Positions 1 to 12,937 of a DNA stretch of 64,000 bases are shown here, in pieces. Made by a program: the position numbers and the translations under genes. The notes beneath the pieces are model-generated. The model was not told where the DNA came from and searched no databases. It worked only from the letters and a program-made list of their open reading frames with translations. How positions within the stretch are numbered: position 1 is the first letter of the stretch; each line of letters begins with the position of its first letter. Origin of the DNA: Hyaloscypha bicolor E (lineage: Eukaryota > Ascomycota > Leotiomycetes > Helotiales > Hyaloscyphaceae); the NCBI RefSeq assembly GCF_002865645.1, contig NW_020194589.1, positions 2,145,750 to 2,209,749 of the forward strand, written 5' to 3'.

Positions 1-176
1 ATGGAGAGGAGGTGGTTGGACACACCGTACGACGGGAGCCTGGTATGCTGCGGAGAGATGGTTGCTTGGCGTTTGGGAAGAAATGGGGACTGAAGGTTTG
101 TACCATTGAGGACTTGGTTGCATATATGGAGAAGACTGAGGGTAAGCTGGTCAAGCAGACTAATGGAACCCACTGA
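1..176 (+). CDS. RIB3: 3,4-dihydroxy-2-butanone 4-phosphate synthase, C-terminal end (partial)
   Basis: The gene enters from the left edge. Reading from base 3, 57 residues run to a TGA at 174-176. They contain GMLRRDGCLAFGKKWGLKV followed by TIEDLVAYMEKTEG, the C-terminal signature of the RibB/RIB3 family (E. coli RibB ends with the same TIEDLVAY block). The enzyme converts ribulose 5-phosphate to 3,4-dihydroxy-2-butanone 4-phosphate plus formate, the four-carbon precursor of riboflavin. The catalytic acidic loop and the rest of the fold lie outside the window, so integrity cannot be judged. No intron is visible in this last segment. Confidence 0.85.
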   Translation, partial: GEEVVGHTVRREPGMLRRDGCLAFGKKWGLKVCTIEDLVAYMEKTEGKLVKQTNGTH

Positions 177-626
177 TTGGCTTTCTTTGATTGTATCAAA
201 TGGATATCATACATCAAAATCTAGAAGTCATAGATACCTTTGTTCGCACAATCAAAACCATTTTGGGCGTTGATTTTGGCTTCTTTGCAACTTTTTTATG
301 TATCGTTTTTCAAAGCTCTAATAGTCTGTCTATGCACATACTTGGCCAACTTCTTTTGTGTCTCTAGCCAGTTTCTGTAGATTGTTAAGCAAACAAGTTC
401 AAACTATTGAAGTCAAGACTAGGATATCTCTATACTTTCCTTACCTCCTTTCCAGAATATAAGCGAGCTGGATATTCACCACTCTCCGGGTAGTGACGTC
501 TCGCTATCGTTATGATCTTTCGAAAACCTCGAAACTTCGCCAACATTTCGAACTCCAACCAACAACACCTGCCACAAATTGCACCAGCGTTTTGTAACTA
601 TGGGTAATGTGTTGTAGCTCGTCCGG
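177..626. other. Intergenic, RIB3 3' flank
   Basis: AT-rich stretch after the RIB3 stop, presumably 3' UTR and terminator. No coding region or RNA gene seen. Confidence 0.5.
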
Positions 627-1463
627 ATGGGACAGCTCAAGCATGAGCCACCTGCTCCTGTAAATCCCGAGTCGCCTCGAGCACCTGCTTGCTTCACCAC
701 CCTCCCGACCGAACTCAAGAACAAGATCTATGGATACACCTTGGAGGCCCCGAAACGTCTACCTCACATTTCGGAAGCGCTACAAAGGCTTCCTCAAATC
801 CTCTACTCCCATTCGGGTTACCCTTCTCCCCTATCTGAATGTTCTGCAAGCTGCGAGGCACTCCCCTCATTTCCCTTCCAAATACCTTGAGGAACGAATC
901 ATCAAACTTGTCTACTAATGCAGTGCTAGCTTAGTGTCTGTCTAGAAATCGGGTAGCGGCGATCACGATCTCGAGCCTTTTATGAAAGAGATCGCTCCTC
1001 TCGATGCCCAACTTGTCTGCTCTCTTGGCTTTGGAGCCCAAGCTCTAGTAGCGGGACTAGTACGACCTCTAGCATTTGTCAACAGATTCCCTATTTTGGA
1101 GAGATTCGCACTATTCTAGTCGAATGCGGATGGAGCGGGCACACATGATCGGCATTGATGGTCACCGAGTCCATATGTACTGTATGAGAAGGTGCTTCGG
1201 GCTTTTTGTCTCATTGAGCAGGACAGCCTCGAATGGAAGTTCCCGGAGTTGGAAGATGGAGGACGTGCGTGTCTCTTCTGCTGCCGAGCGGGAGGAAAAT
1301 GAAGGAGGGGGCAGCCGTCGGACAATCACAGCAGATCTCGGTTCAAGACAAACCAGCCACTCAAGCCACTCGAGCACGGTTCGCTCCATCACCTTTCTTC
1401 ACGAGCCTGGCCCATCTTGCTTCTCTTCCCGACCGTGAAGACTTCCTCGATGCTGACTACTAA
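627..1463 (+). pseudogene. Decayed F-box-like gene remnant
   Basis: An ATG at 627 opens 87 codons that include FTTLPTELKNKIYGYTLE (about residues 23-40). This resembles the F-box-like start found in many fungal proteins of the type LPxELRNxIYxxxL. The frame then fails. A second frame (730-918) carries STPIRVTLLPYLNVLQAAR, which would suit the continuation better. Around 970-1115 a further open stretch reads LEPFMKEIAPLDAQLV and FVNRFPILERFALF before another stop. Three frames and several stops over about 800 bp indicate a broken gene. An alternative is a gene with unrecognised introns, but I could not build a clean splice model. The F-box call rests on one motif. Confidence 0.35.
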
Positions 1464-2291
1464 ACCATCATGGCTGAAGCAATACCGGTTAACCTGAACT
1501 CTGTAACCTCGCCCAAAGCTGGCACCTCAAGGATTCAATCCCGGGGAGAGTCACAAGCTTAGGGTGGCCATACTTTTACAACCATCTAGACGGTTTTATG
1601 GTTGTTCTGCAAGGGTCAATGCACTAGGCAGAAGAATAAACCAAACGAAAATATGAAAAGCAAAGACTTCTTTATACTTTGAGGTGGCCTAAAGGTAAAA
1701 CAAACATAGAAACGAGTACGAAGTCGAGACTTGACTAGGATTTACTCTGTTGTTCCGCAGTCACTAGCACACATCATAAATCGGACAAAGTCGCAGACTC
1801 GATTGATGTTTGTTTTCATTGCTCGAAAGCTACATCTGGCACACCGCAAAAGCTAGATAGTTCTTTTGCACATTCTCTAATAACACGCCACCAGTCAAGC
1901 AAGCGCCGTGCAAGCTTCTCACCTGTTGACCGTTTGACACACGGTCAAGCCACCATCTAGCAAAAAGCAAAAAACCAAACTTCGTAAGCATCGTAGCCAT
2001 GCGCTCGCGCACCGTCTGCACCGTTCTCAATTAAAGCCGTGTGCACCAGACTGGTTCTAAGTTATGTAACCCGCTCGCTCAACAACAGAAGGCCATTTAT
2101 GATTCGGAAGGAAAAGGACAAGAGGAAATAGACGCCAATTTTGAGGACTCTGTAGACCTGTAGTATGCATGCTATGCGCCTGGGAAACTGGGGAAAGAAG
2201 CAGTGCGAGGATCTGATGAGGTTGAAGTATACAGGGTATAAAACACAATTTGTGAATGTATGTGAGGGAGTTGCCAGTCCAGGGATCGAGG
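1464..2291. other. Intergenic / likely 3' UTR of the C2H2 gene
   Basis: No supported gene. The right part probably holds the 3' UTR of the minus-strand zinc-finger gene that ends at 2292. Short ORFs here look random. Confidence 0.4.
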
Positions 2292-3752
<1,461 letters not shown>

Positions 3753-6159
3753 ACTGAAACGAGATGTGCTGACCGTCTCGGAGGCGAGCGAGAAGGTGAT
3801 TATAGAGACTGTCGGCGCTTGGATCAGGCGTTCGCCCAAATGTACAAGTCAGATTGAAAAGTCTGCTACTGTCTCCCAGATGTCTCGGGGACTAGCCTTC
3901 GGGAGGCTATCCGCAGTGGTCGAGCTGAAAGTTATTCGCCAGGATCGATGGGGTCAAACACGGCACAGAGTTGAATGTTCACTTAAGGAAAGGTTGAGAT
4001 ATCGTGACTGGGTCTTTGGTGTTCGTGTTCGAGTTTGACACACCCGATACAATGGATAGTTGTCCGCGAAGCCGAATTCTATGATCCATAAGTCAGCTTC
4101 GGATCGGGTTGAAAGGTACAGGTGAGTCCGCCTATTGAACTGCAGCATGGAGGAGGATGCACACCGCCAATTCGCTTTTTGAAATATAAGGCGAGGGAGA
4201 AGTGGAGAGGGGGCATGCATCAATCCGAGCATGCTGACCATGTCGAAGGTGACTGAAAAAAAGACCAAATGGGGGCGTAGGACTGACCTTGTACCTAAAT
4301 TTCCCAGCTTCAAGGTATTGGGTGCGCGGGGCGCGGGAATGGCAGAACGCACGGGCAACCAAATGAGCCGCCGGGTAAAATTGGCTGCTCTTTTCTTTTA
4401 CCACGCTGAAACCCTGGAACGCTTAAACAGTTATTGACCAATGCGTAGCAGCTGCTTTGAATATCCGCAGAGGTGGGGTATGTCTAGAGAGGCCCCCCAG
4501 AAACTCTCAGAATGCTGCTGCAATATGAAGATTCCACACTGTAAATGGTGTCCTCAATATTTCTCTGAATCGGTCTATGTCTTAGTATTCCTTGTCTGAA
4601 TCCTTTCGGTATCCTACAGTGTCTGAGGCACGAGCCAAAGGTTCGTCCGATTAAGTGATCTATCGGAACAGCAGGTCGGACACTTTTGCTTTCTGGCAGA
4701 GAAGGACAAAGGCGTAACCTAAAGGCAGACCGTGAGTGTGCCAGTTGAGACTAACAGGCGCTGCGATGTCTTGTAGTCCGGAGCTGCCGTCCGGATGCCT
4801 TCAGATTGTTAACGCCCTCGAAGGGAGTCTGCAGATGCACCGCTCAGCGTTCGAAGGCCTCGCAGACGGGCTCTTGAATGGCAGAATGTCGATCTGGAAT
4901 GCAGTCAGATGCTGTCGCGTAGAGGACAGCTTCACGCAGGTCCGAAGCGCAATCGAGTCTTGGGTGAAGTCGAGCGGAAGTAACAGAACAAGGGGGGACC
5001 AGGGCGCAGGTCTTCGAGGAGAGAAAGGGCTGTTGTCCGTTAGCAGATGGCCTCGATACGTAGCTTCAACAGCGAATGGATAGCGACTTGCAGTGAATTC
5101 GTGGATTTGGGGATTTCTGATTCAAGGTGACGGCTCGAAACAAGTTGAAGTTGATGTTCGTAGCAGCACGAAGGGACCTCGGGACTATGCAGGCGAGGCG
5201 AAAGCAGTCGAAAGGTCTCAAGGAAGCGCGGAATGGCAGGAGCGAAATTTCGAATCCTGCACTTCACGCGGAGCTTTGGAAGTGCCACCCACTCAGTAGG
5301 GAGCACGCTGAGGGTTTGGGCGTGGGTTGGCGAGGGCCAGGGCGTGGGCGTGGGAGGCACGATACAGCAGAAAGGTGACAACTTTTTGGTTGCTGCAAGT
5401 GAAGCACAGCTGTGGGGGGTGCTCGCTAAATTGGGTACGGCCCAAAAGCAAAAGCTTTGCGTGGGTTGTTGAATCCAGCAGGTATGCGCACCGGGCTCTC
5501 TGCTGCTGCTCTTGCTGGCTGCTCTTGTTGCAGTGCTGATGCTTCTCTTGCTCGCACGTTCGTTGTCGCTTGTTGTCCTTGCGCAGTGGGTGTCCTGGGC
5601 TCACAGTTCGAGGCGAGCGAGCGAGTGGGTGAGCAAGTGGGCAAGTAGGAATGGGCGCCGAGTGATCGAGGAGCAAAACCACAGGCTGGGACGCTGGTGT
5701 CGAGGACTGCCCTTATGACTGCCTTTATGATCTCGCTGGGGTCGGCTCTTCGGTCTTCAGATCACTCTTCGTCATAAGGTAGGGGTCCTCACTCTTATTT
5801 TAAAATACAGCCAGAAACCCTGGTAAATCATTATTTTACGTGGGCAAGCATTGATTCATGCCGACTTGCCTGGTGTGCCGCCGCTGCTGCTCTCCTGGAT
5901 GGAAGGCTTCTAGAAGCAAAGAAGGCACCACGGCGTTTTCCAGAAGCTCGTAAAGGCGCATGGAGGCCCGGGTGTTCCAATCTACCCTCCGCCCTTCCCC
6001 CCCCTATTTGGGCAGGGTGAGGCGGCGTCTTGCGAGTCTCCTCGAGTCTCCTCACCCAGTACGAGAGCTCGATCGTCCTCGACTGTCCCAGGTCTCCTGC
6101 ACGAGTCGCCCGTAACACAACACTAATGCACTTCACCTGTTATTACTTCAAACACCGTT

Positions 6160-6190
6160 GTCAACCGTCAACCGTCAACTGTCAACCGTC
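6160..6190. repeat. Imperfect heptamer tandem repeat (TCAACCG)
   Basis: The unit TCAACCG recurs four times, one copy carrying T for C, within a non-coding stretch. Short minisatellite. Confidence 0.7.
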
Positions 6191-6332
6191 GTCCCCAGTG
6201 CCAATTGCTCGCGAGCCTCCCCCCCCTTCTTCGGGGACGCCTCACTCACTACCTCAACCCGCCCACAACAGACACAACGTCGGATCAACAAAGGCTTGGT
6301 ACGCCACCATCTCGCCGGCCTGAGGTGGGCAA

Positions 6333-6359
6333 CAGTCTACCCAGTCTACCCAGTCTACC
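6333..6359. repeat. Three exact tandem copies of a 9-mer (CAGTCTACC)
   Basis: CAGTCTACC occurs three times head to tail, followed by a C run. No coding function supported. Confidence 0.8.
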
Positions 6360-7174
6360 CCCCCTGAGCTGCTTTCCATATCCTGCAAATCAGGCGACAA
6401 GCGCTGCCTCGAGCTTTGTTTCATGGAAGATGGGACGACATATACGAGCCCGGTGGTGGCGGCGAGCAAGCCACAGCATTCGGCATGCCTCCTCAGGTAC
6501 CAGACAGTCCTGTGCATAACTGCGAAATTCCCCGTGGCTCGTACAGATGCACGCAACACACAGAGAGCTCTGCACACCGTCCGCCCTTGATCGCGGGACC
6601 ACATCTCGCACAACCCGGACAATCATTTTGACTGCATGGTTCACACTGCACACCGCCACCTTCGGTCCGAACTGAATATAGTTGCAAACTGGCTGTCAGA
6701 CTTCACGGCTCAGAGTCAGGACCAGGTGCCTCGACTCCGGCCTCAGGGGGGTCGCTGGATGAAACAGGCCCTTCAACAGTAATACCTGCCTCAACCCTGT
6801 CCGTGGCAGCGATCTTCCAACTCACTTGGGTCATTAATGGGACCAATGCCTCGAAGATAGCTTTCGGGAGGCCTCTCTGACCGCTGCGGCAGCCGATATG
6901 AGCTCGGAGCAACAATGTATTGGAGCCAATGTCTCACAGCTCAGGCCTAACGGGGCGTCACAAAGATGTTTGGATCGAGATCCGACTACTGCACCGCACT
7001 GCACTGCACTCGCGCTGCAGCACGCAAGAGAACCTACCAAAGTAGAGCAGGGCAAACCATAGGGCAGCTGTTTCTCAAACACCGCTCACCGTCAGGTGCA
7101 GGTGCAGGGCCCGGTGCAGGGCCCCCGGCCTCGTCAAGGACATCATCACCTCAGGGGGGCGCTCCCACAACGTG

Positions 7175-7201
7175 CTGCAGAAGCTGCAGAAGCTGCAGAT
7201 G
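7175..7201. repeat. 9-mer tandem repeat (CTGCAGAAG)
   Basis: CTGCAGAAG twice, then CTGCAGATG. Part of a GC-rich, PstI-site-rich patch that also holds a duplicated TGCAGGGCCC near 7100-7125. Confidence 0.75.
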
Positions 7202-7440
7202 ATGCAGGGCTTTGGGGATGCTGGTAAAGTGGGCGCGGTGCGGCGAGGATGCCACGCGACGGACGCCGGTCCAACCACCACCAGGTCTGTGCGAGCGAGC
7301 ATTCACGGCACATCAACTGCAGAACACCGTGATGCCCTTCGACGTATCAACCGCCTCTCCAGCCGAGGCCTGTGCATCCGAAAATATCCCATCAACTTTC
7401 ATCAAGTCACAAGTGCAGCTGCTCTGAGCTGTCCTGCAGC

Positions 7441-7463
7441 AGTCACCAGTCACCAGTCACCAG
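7441..7463. repeat. Heptamer tandem repeat (AGTCACC)
   Basis: AGTCACC three times in a row followed by AGTACC. Simple non-coding repeat. Confidence 0.75.
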
Positions 7464-9899
7464 TACCAAACCAGTACCGTATTCAGCGTGGCCCTGACAA
7501 AGCTCGGGCCCCGCACATCTCCTTTCCCTGCTCCTGGGCCCTTCTCAGGCCCTCACCCACAACGTGGGTCCTTGTTCCATTCGTCAGATCTCATTCCGAG
7601 TCCGTTCTCATTCATGGCTTCGGGTCCCAATGTCCCAAGTTCCCTAATGCTGGGGGAAGGTGGTACAGGAAGTGAGGCAACGGACAAACCCCTTCCTTCA
7701 CGTTGCCGGTCCACCACCTCTTCCGCCCTCTGCTTTGCCGACTTCTTTCTCATGCTTTCTTTTTCTCCAGCCGCCTCGTTGCAGAGGACTTGCCTATCTT
7801 GACGCGCAAGAGGCGCGTCGGCTAGTATTCCTTTTGAATGATAGCGATCCCACGCGCGGCTTAGAAGGCGCTGCTCCTAACACCGCAGAGATGGTTTCGA
7901 AACCGACCCAGCATGAAGAACGGTCAGCCACCTCCTTCTTGCCAATGCGAGATCCTCATTAGCACTTGTTTGAACTCGACTAGTGAGGCTGTTCTCCGCA
8001 CTTCTTGGCAAAGAAACACTCCCACTGACCACTCATAAGGTGCACGAGCCGACTTCAATCTCGGAGGACTAACTTCATGGAAACAGGCTTCTCTCCGGCC
8101 TGGTCCATGAGTCGTGGTGGAGGCACACTACTGACTCCACAACTCAAATACCCATTTCTGCGCCGTGCCTGAGGTGGTCCCGTCGGCGTTGCCATCGCAT
8201 CGTGTCGGGAAATGCCCGTCAGCGCGTGTCAAGGCTTCCTGCTCGTCCGGGTCGTCCCAGTCGTGGAGTAAGGTTGCGGAGGACGTGCCTGATCGACGGA
8301 GACCACCCACCGCTCTTCTTCGGCCACTGGGCCGTGTCCGAGCGGAGCCGAAGGAAGACGAGGGTGGCGCGCGCTAGAAGGTTCCCGCGGCTTTCTAGAA
8401 GGGCTGAAAGAAGGCGTGAAATGTTTCACTTCTGGATCGCCGCCATTCAACCCCAGACTCGTCCACCCGTTCTCACGCGTGGCCATCGGCATGCACGCCA
8501 ATTTCGGTGCTGCTGTACATTTTGATCGCCCGCCGGGTCCACCGACGGCAAGTTTGGCACGTCGGGACGGTATTAACTTTGTTCTCCTGAGTCTTGCATA
8601 CACGTGGCCGGCCCTACGATGTTCCTCGTTAGGTAAGGACCCGAATCCTCCTCTCCCTCGTCGATCTCCCAATTCGATGCCGACATTTTGATCTATTCCG
8701 CTGACTACTTGGCAGCTGTTGGTTTCCCTCCCCACCCATCGTCAATTTGCTAGTCGCCGCGCATCTGTTTGACCGCTTTGGCGGTGTGGATTACAGACAA
8801 CATGGGTCGAGGTTGTGGAGGCAGAGTTCGATCCGTCGGCAAGATAGGTGTGCCCTGTTGCCCTGCTTACCCTAGTTTCAGTGTTCGTCATCCGAGTTCC
8901 GTCACTGTTTCGACCAAGAGTTGGATATTCATCGACGGTTGGACAGCTTGATCAGTACCTAAATTAGTTCTCACGGGAGCTCTTCCGGACACGTTTTCTT
9001 CTGGCTGCCGCTGCCAGTTGGCAGCGCGAAAGTGTGTTCTAGTGACAGTTCACATTAATTGACCAGGTTCATCCAAGTCCCTGAGGTAGAAAGTTCCCAA
9101 GCCGGTGATGTCTTCTCTATCAAGTGGACTGAGTGGACTTCTAGTCTTCGAGGAGGAGTGCAACTACTAATTTTCGCGGTCGTTATATGTTCACATTTCA
9201 GCTCGTGCTACGATTTCACTCTAGCTCAGGCCATGACTTGGCCCATTCATGTTAGATCTTCAAACGGGTAACGGGTTCAACGTGGAGATCCAGAGAAGCT
9301 CAGACACGGTCTGTTACTCGTGGCAAACTGTCTCATCGTTAGCACCACGGGTGTTGGGCAGCTTATAGAAGAGTCAAGTAATACAATCTACGTTTCCCAC
9401 TTCAAGACTGGGACCTTCGCTACTCCTTGATCTTGTCCGCAGTGATACGAATGGTAGCATCGCCCACCCTCCTATTTCGAGCATTAAGCAGACAAGGTAG
9501 ATCAGAACCATAAATTGAGTTGCCCTATGCTACGGAAACCTAATGCCCCCTAAATACTAGTGGCTATAAGGAAAGTACCGTTAGCCTCGAGAATGTGTCT
9601 AGAGTGTGGTCCTTTACCAAGGTGTGAGACTCGAGCCACAGAGAGCTTGAGACCAACACCAAAGGCCCGATCGCAGCGACAGCTGACAACGGGAGGTCTG
9701 ATTTGACTCCCACAGGCCCAGAGACGCAGGTATAAATGACTCTGCAAACTCGTAACAAGCGATAAGAGCATCCCCATAACTGGCCGCTCCGCGGAATTCG
9801 TCTTGACTGCCTGGAATATTCCCTGTGGTGATGTTGATTTGTCTTCGGCCCTAGCCTCTTGTGCTCGAGGGCTCTGTTTGACAAACACTTGGTCATTCC

Positions 9900-10851
9900 T
9901 CTACAAAGAACCAACATGCGCACAGCTACAATCTACATGAGCCAGCAAAAGGAGCAGACTCACCTCAACACCACGAAAAGCGGTCCCTCAAATACCTCCA
10001 GTTACTCAAGGCGATGTTGTTCTCTCGCCAGATATTAATTGGCTTAACTCATTCGTCGTCGACCCAGGAATCTTCTCGGTCTATTCACTCCCGCCGCTCT
10101 CTTCTACCTTGCAGGATAACGAGAGTGGATCTGGGCTTTTTCCAGCAGAAATGCGCGAGATTGCAGCCACTGAGAGATGGCATGTCGTCCGAGGAGTTTG
10201 CGAGTGGATTGGCGATCGCGAAAGCACCAGAATCGCCCTTGAATAGAAAGTGCTGGTCTTCGTGAGCTCTTCTCAAAAGCACACCACACGGAAGTTGGCG
10301 ACAGACTTGGGTTTTTCGGGTTCTTTGACGGCTCCCAGAAGCTTCTGATGTTCGGGGTCGGCTGGGATAATCTAGAAGAGCGCCTCCCGACGACGATGGA
10401 CGGTCTTGGATCAGTATCCGGCTCCGTACACACATATTGGATTAGACTCCTCAAGATCATGGCCAAGCCGACCACATTCGTGTACGGTGGCCAAACTACT
10501 GGCCCCTTGGCTGAGAAGATTTCGCGTCACGGTAGATATAGGGAGTCTCGCTGGCAGTGGCAGATAGGGGATGGCCATTTCGGGACTTGGAATCGGCCTG
10601 GGGCTTTAGATGAAAGGCGTGTCGCAGCCTCATATGGCAACGCATCCTGTGCACTCTACGAACTCGCTGAGAGCTTCCTTTTAGCCGCTCTGGGTCTGTT
10701 TAGGTCGAATCTCTTTCTCAAGCTGAGCGAGCGAGTTCGTCTCCCAGTCGTCGCCTCTCAACCAGAGCGATTTGGCCGACATCTCAACATCGGTTCATTT
10801 CCTGAAAGCTCTAGGAAATTTGAATTCCAGGTCCTTCTTGACAGAAAGTGA
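9900..10851 (+). other. Open but frame-shifting stretch, possible decayed gene
   Basis: Two adjoining frames stay open over more length than the surroundings. One reads HEKRSLKYLQLLKA near 9975-10015. The next frame reads VVLSPDINWLNSFVVDPGIF and runs to a TAG near 10243. A third ORF of 167 codons spans 10348-10851. No domain is recognised and no splice junction rescues the joins. I treat it as a possible gene remnant; chance is not excluded. Confidence 0.2.
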
Positions 10852-11556
10852 ATCTTTGCCTTGAGGCTTTGTTGCAAGTCGCTTCAATGTTCGAAAAGTT
10901 GTAGTTCATTGAAATTGCTCTGAAGTCGAGAGTGAATCTCTAATTCGAGTTCTTATTCATCTCGTTCACTTGACCTCTCATTGCAACGATATTTTCTTTG
11001 CAAGCAAAGTGCAAGAAGCTTCAGGAGATTAAGAATATAGTTGCGATATGCAGAGAATGAGGCAGAGTTAAGAAGGAAAACCGAATTTACAGTCTCGAAC
11101 ATTTTATTATGGGTCATACAAATAGCTAAAGTCGGGGATGAGACATCGCCTTTGAGTATCGCTCAGCAATGACTTAACCGGACACCACCCAATCTCTTTC
11201 AAATACTCCAAAGCTCTTGTACTGTCGCTCGTACCTATTCACTCCTTCACCTCTCTCCCCCTTCAAAACTCGGGTCACCAAATGAATTATAACAAGAGCG
11301 ATAACTTAATCACAGTTTTAGATTTGCAGACTTTCTTGTCCAATCAGCCACAAGCTTCACTTCAACTCGCAATCAAGACCTTATCTTTGTTACCATTTCC
11401 AACAAACTCCCTCTCGATGGTTTGCTCTTGATATCACTCGCAATACCATCCCCTCAACTGTTCTATTTCACCACACCCGGTTGACTCAGCTAAGTGGCTC
11501 GTACTTTCCAAGCTCTCAAAGTTTAACAATGCTCTGTCTCTTTCCATCCCCCTAAG
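10852..11556. other. Intergenic, no feature seen
   Basis: AT-rich non-coding sequence. No gene, RNA or repeat can be supported. Confidence 0.4.
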
Positions 11557-11975
11557 CCTACACTGGTGACATTCAAGACCAAGCGTCGAGCAAATCCTTA
11601 CTGGCGCTCACTCAAAATGCAAATCGTCAAACCACCCTCACTAAATCTAGTCGGCGATATGCAACAGCGAGGAAATCCGTTGTGTGTGTCTCTCTCACCG
11701 TCACTCCCAGTTATCAGCCAACTAAACCTGAAGACCAGCTTTGGTGCCTATCAGCCTAGAGATTACTTGCTGACAATACACCCAGCTTCTGCATCCCCAA
11801 CGAGCAAATGTATGACTTCCACTCGCAGCTGAGGGATGTGGCTTCGGTCGGCCTGAAGGATGGGAAGAATCCTGTGACTGTGAAGTATGATGGAGGGTCG
11901 TGGGGTGGGAATGCGGATCAGTGCTGGTTCACCGGTAATCAGGAGTATATTTGCTTGTTTGAGATTGATTGTTGA
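11557..11975 (+). CDS. Possible fragment of a small cysteine-containing protein (two exons, no start found)
   Basis: The exon at 11786-11975 reads about 62 residues and ends with a TGA. It starts at FCIPNEQMYDFHSQL and includes VTVKYDGGSWGGNADQCW, then a C-terminal EIDC. It is preceded by CAG and, 10-15 bases earlier, by a TGCTGAC branch-like site. A matching upstream exon, 11557-11683, keeps frame across a 102-bp intron (GTGTGT...CAG). No initiator ATG joins cleanly: frames before 11557 hit stops. The spaced cysteines and Gly/Trp-rich core recall small secreted fungal proteins, but no family is recognised. It may be a live gene with a missed first exon, or a remnant. Confidence 0.3.
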
Positions 11976-12937
11976 GGTTGGTTAAGATATGGGTGGTATG
12001 GCGAAGGTTACTGAGGGAAGGTGGGCGGGCTTGAATTATCCTCGGAACATCTTCATGGTGGGTGGGGCGGCCTGACATAAAAGTTGAATGGAAAGGGGGA
12101 GGAGAAGTGTGAGATTTGGCTTATCGAGCCTGAGTTTGCGTCGATTTGCTGGGAATTGCTAGTCTGTACTTTAACAAACTTGCTAGATTTCGAAAATTCA
12201 TTAAGCGTTGCTTTCAAAGTAAACACAGCCTCTCAGCAATGAATCCAAAAGCTGGAGCGGTTAATAGTGGTCACTTCTACAAGCCATGCCGTGTGCATGC
12301 CTCCTCTTTCAAAAGGGTATCGGGGATGCATTACACCTCTTTAACAATGCCGCCTTGGAACATTTCCCCTCTATCTCCTACATGCAGTATGGGAGCACAC
12401 TTCCCCACCTCTCGTCTTCAGACTAGACGCGTCGCCGTAACTTCTTTACCAAGTGAGCTGGATCGCAATTACTCACGCTGAAGACCTGTTCCGCAGCAGG
12501 ATACATCAGTATTAAGAGTAATCAGGACCTGCGAGCGCCAGTCAAGCGTGGTGGGTTGGTGGCAGGAAGCTCTTCCGATTGGCCAAGTTAGGAGTGTTGG
12601 GCATTAACAGTTGATTCTGGGAGACAGAGGATTACTATTCCACGTCTGAGTGCAGCCTGCACCACTGCTGCACCCGCTTCTTTTTTAAGAATGCTGCTTT
12701 GGGGAAGTGGGGGGACGAAAGGAACCTTCCCACAGTGTACTGTACTAAGTAGAAAAAATTATTCGATTTATTGCAGTCTAGGCACTCTGTTCGAGTTGCG
12801 GATGAGGAAAACGCATGGCGGAATGCTACTACCCTCCTTCGATTCTCAAAAGAACAAATGCAAGAAGCAAATCGCCGGCGATGATCCTATACTCCAACGA
12901 AACAAATGGAAGAAGAGACTTTATGGAAACACTCCAA
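11976..12937. other. Intergenic, no feature seen
   Basis: Contains the 3' flank of the minus-strand oxidoreductase gene ending at 12938. The ORFs at 12146 and 12691 have no recognisable content. Confidence 0.4.

Larger units (their letters stand above)
3753..9899. other. Gene-free region upstream of the C2H2 gene
   Basis: About 6 kb with only short overlapping ORFs on both strands, none with a recognisable domain or a clean splice model. Several GC-rich and simple-repeat stretches lie between 5200 and 8700. It could hold a long promoter/5' leader of the divergently oriented zinc-finger gene, unannotated non-coding RNA, or decayed sequence. Nothing more specific can be supported. Confidence 0.5.

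Noticed and set aside
1520..1560. tRNA-like GGATTCAATCCC
   Set aside because: The T-arm stem does not pair fully and no cloverleaf fits upstream.
5230..5270. tRNA-like T-loop (TTTCGAATCC)
   Set aside because: No A-box, acceptor stem or anticodon stem could be paired around it. No tRNA gene was found in the window.
7172..8735. Several 100-168 codon ORFs on both strands
   Set aside because: The region is GC-rich, so stops are rare by chance. ORFs overlap on both strands and none shows a family motif or splice model.
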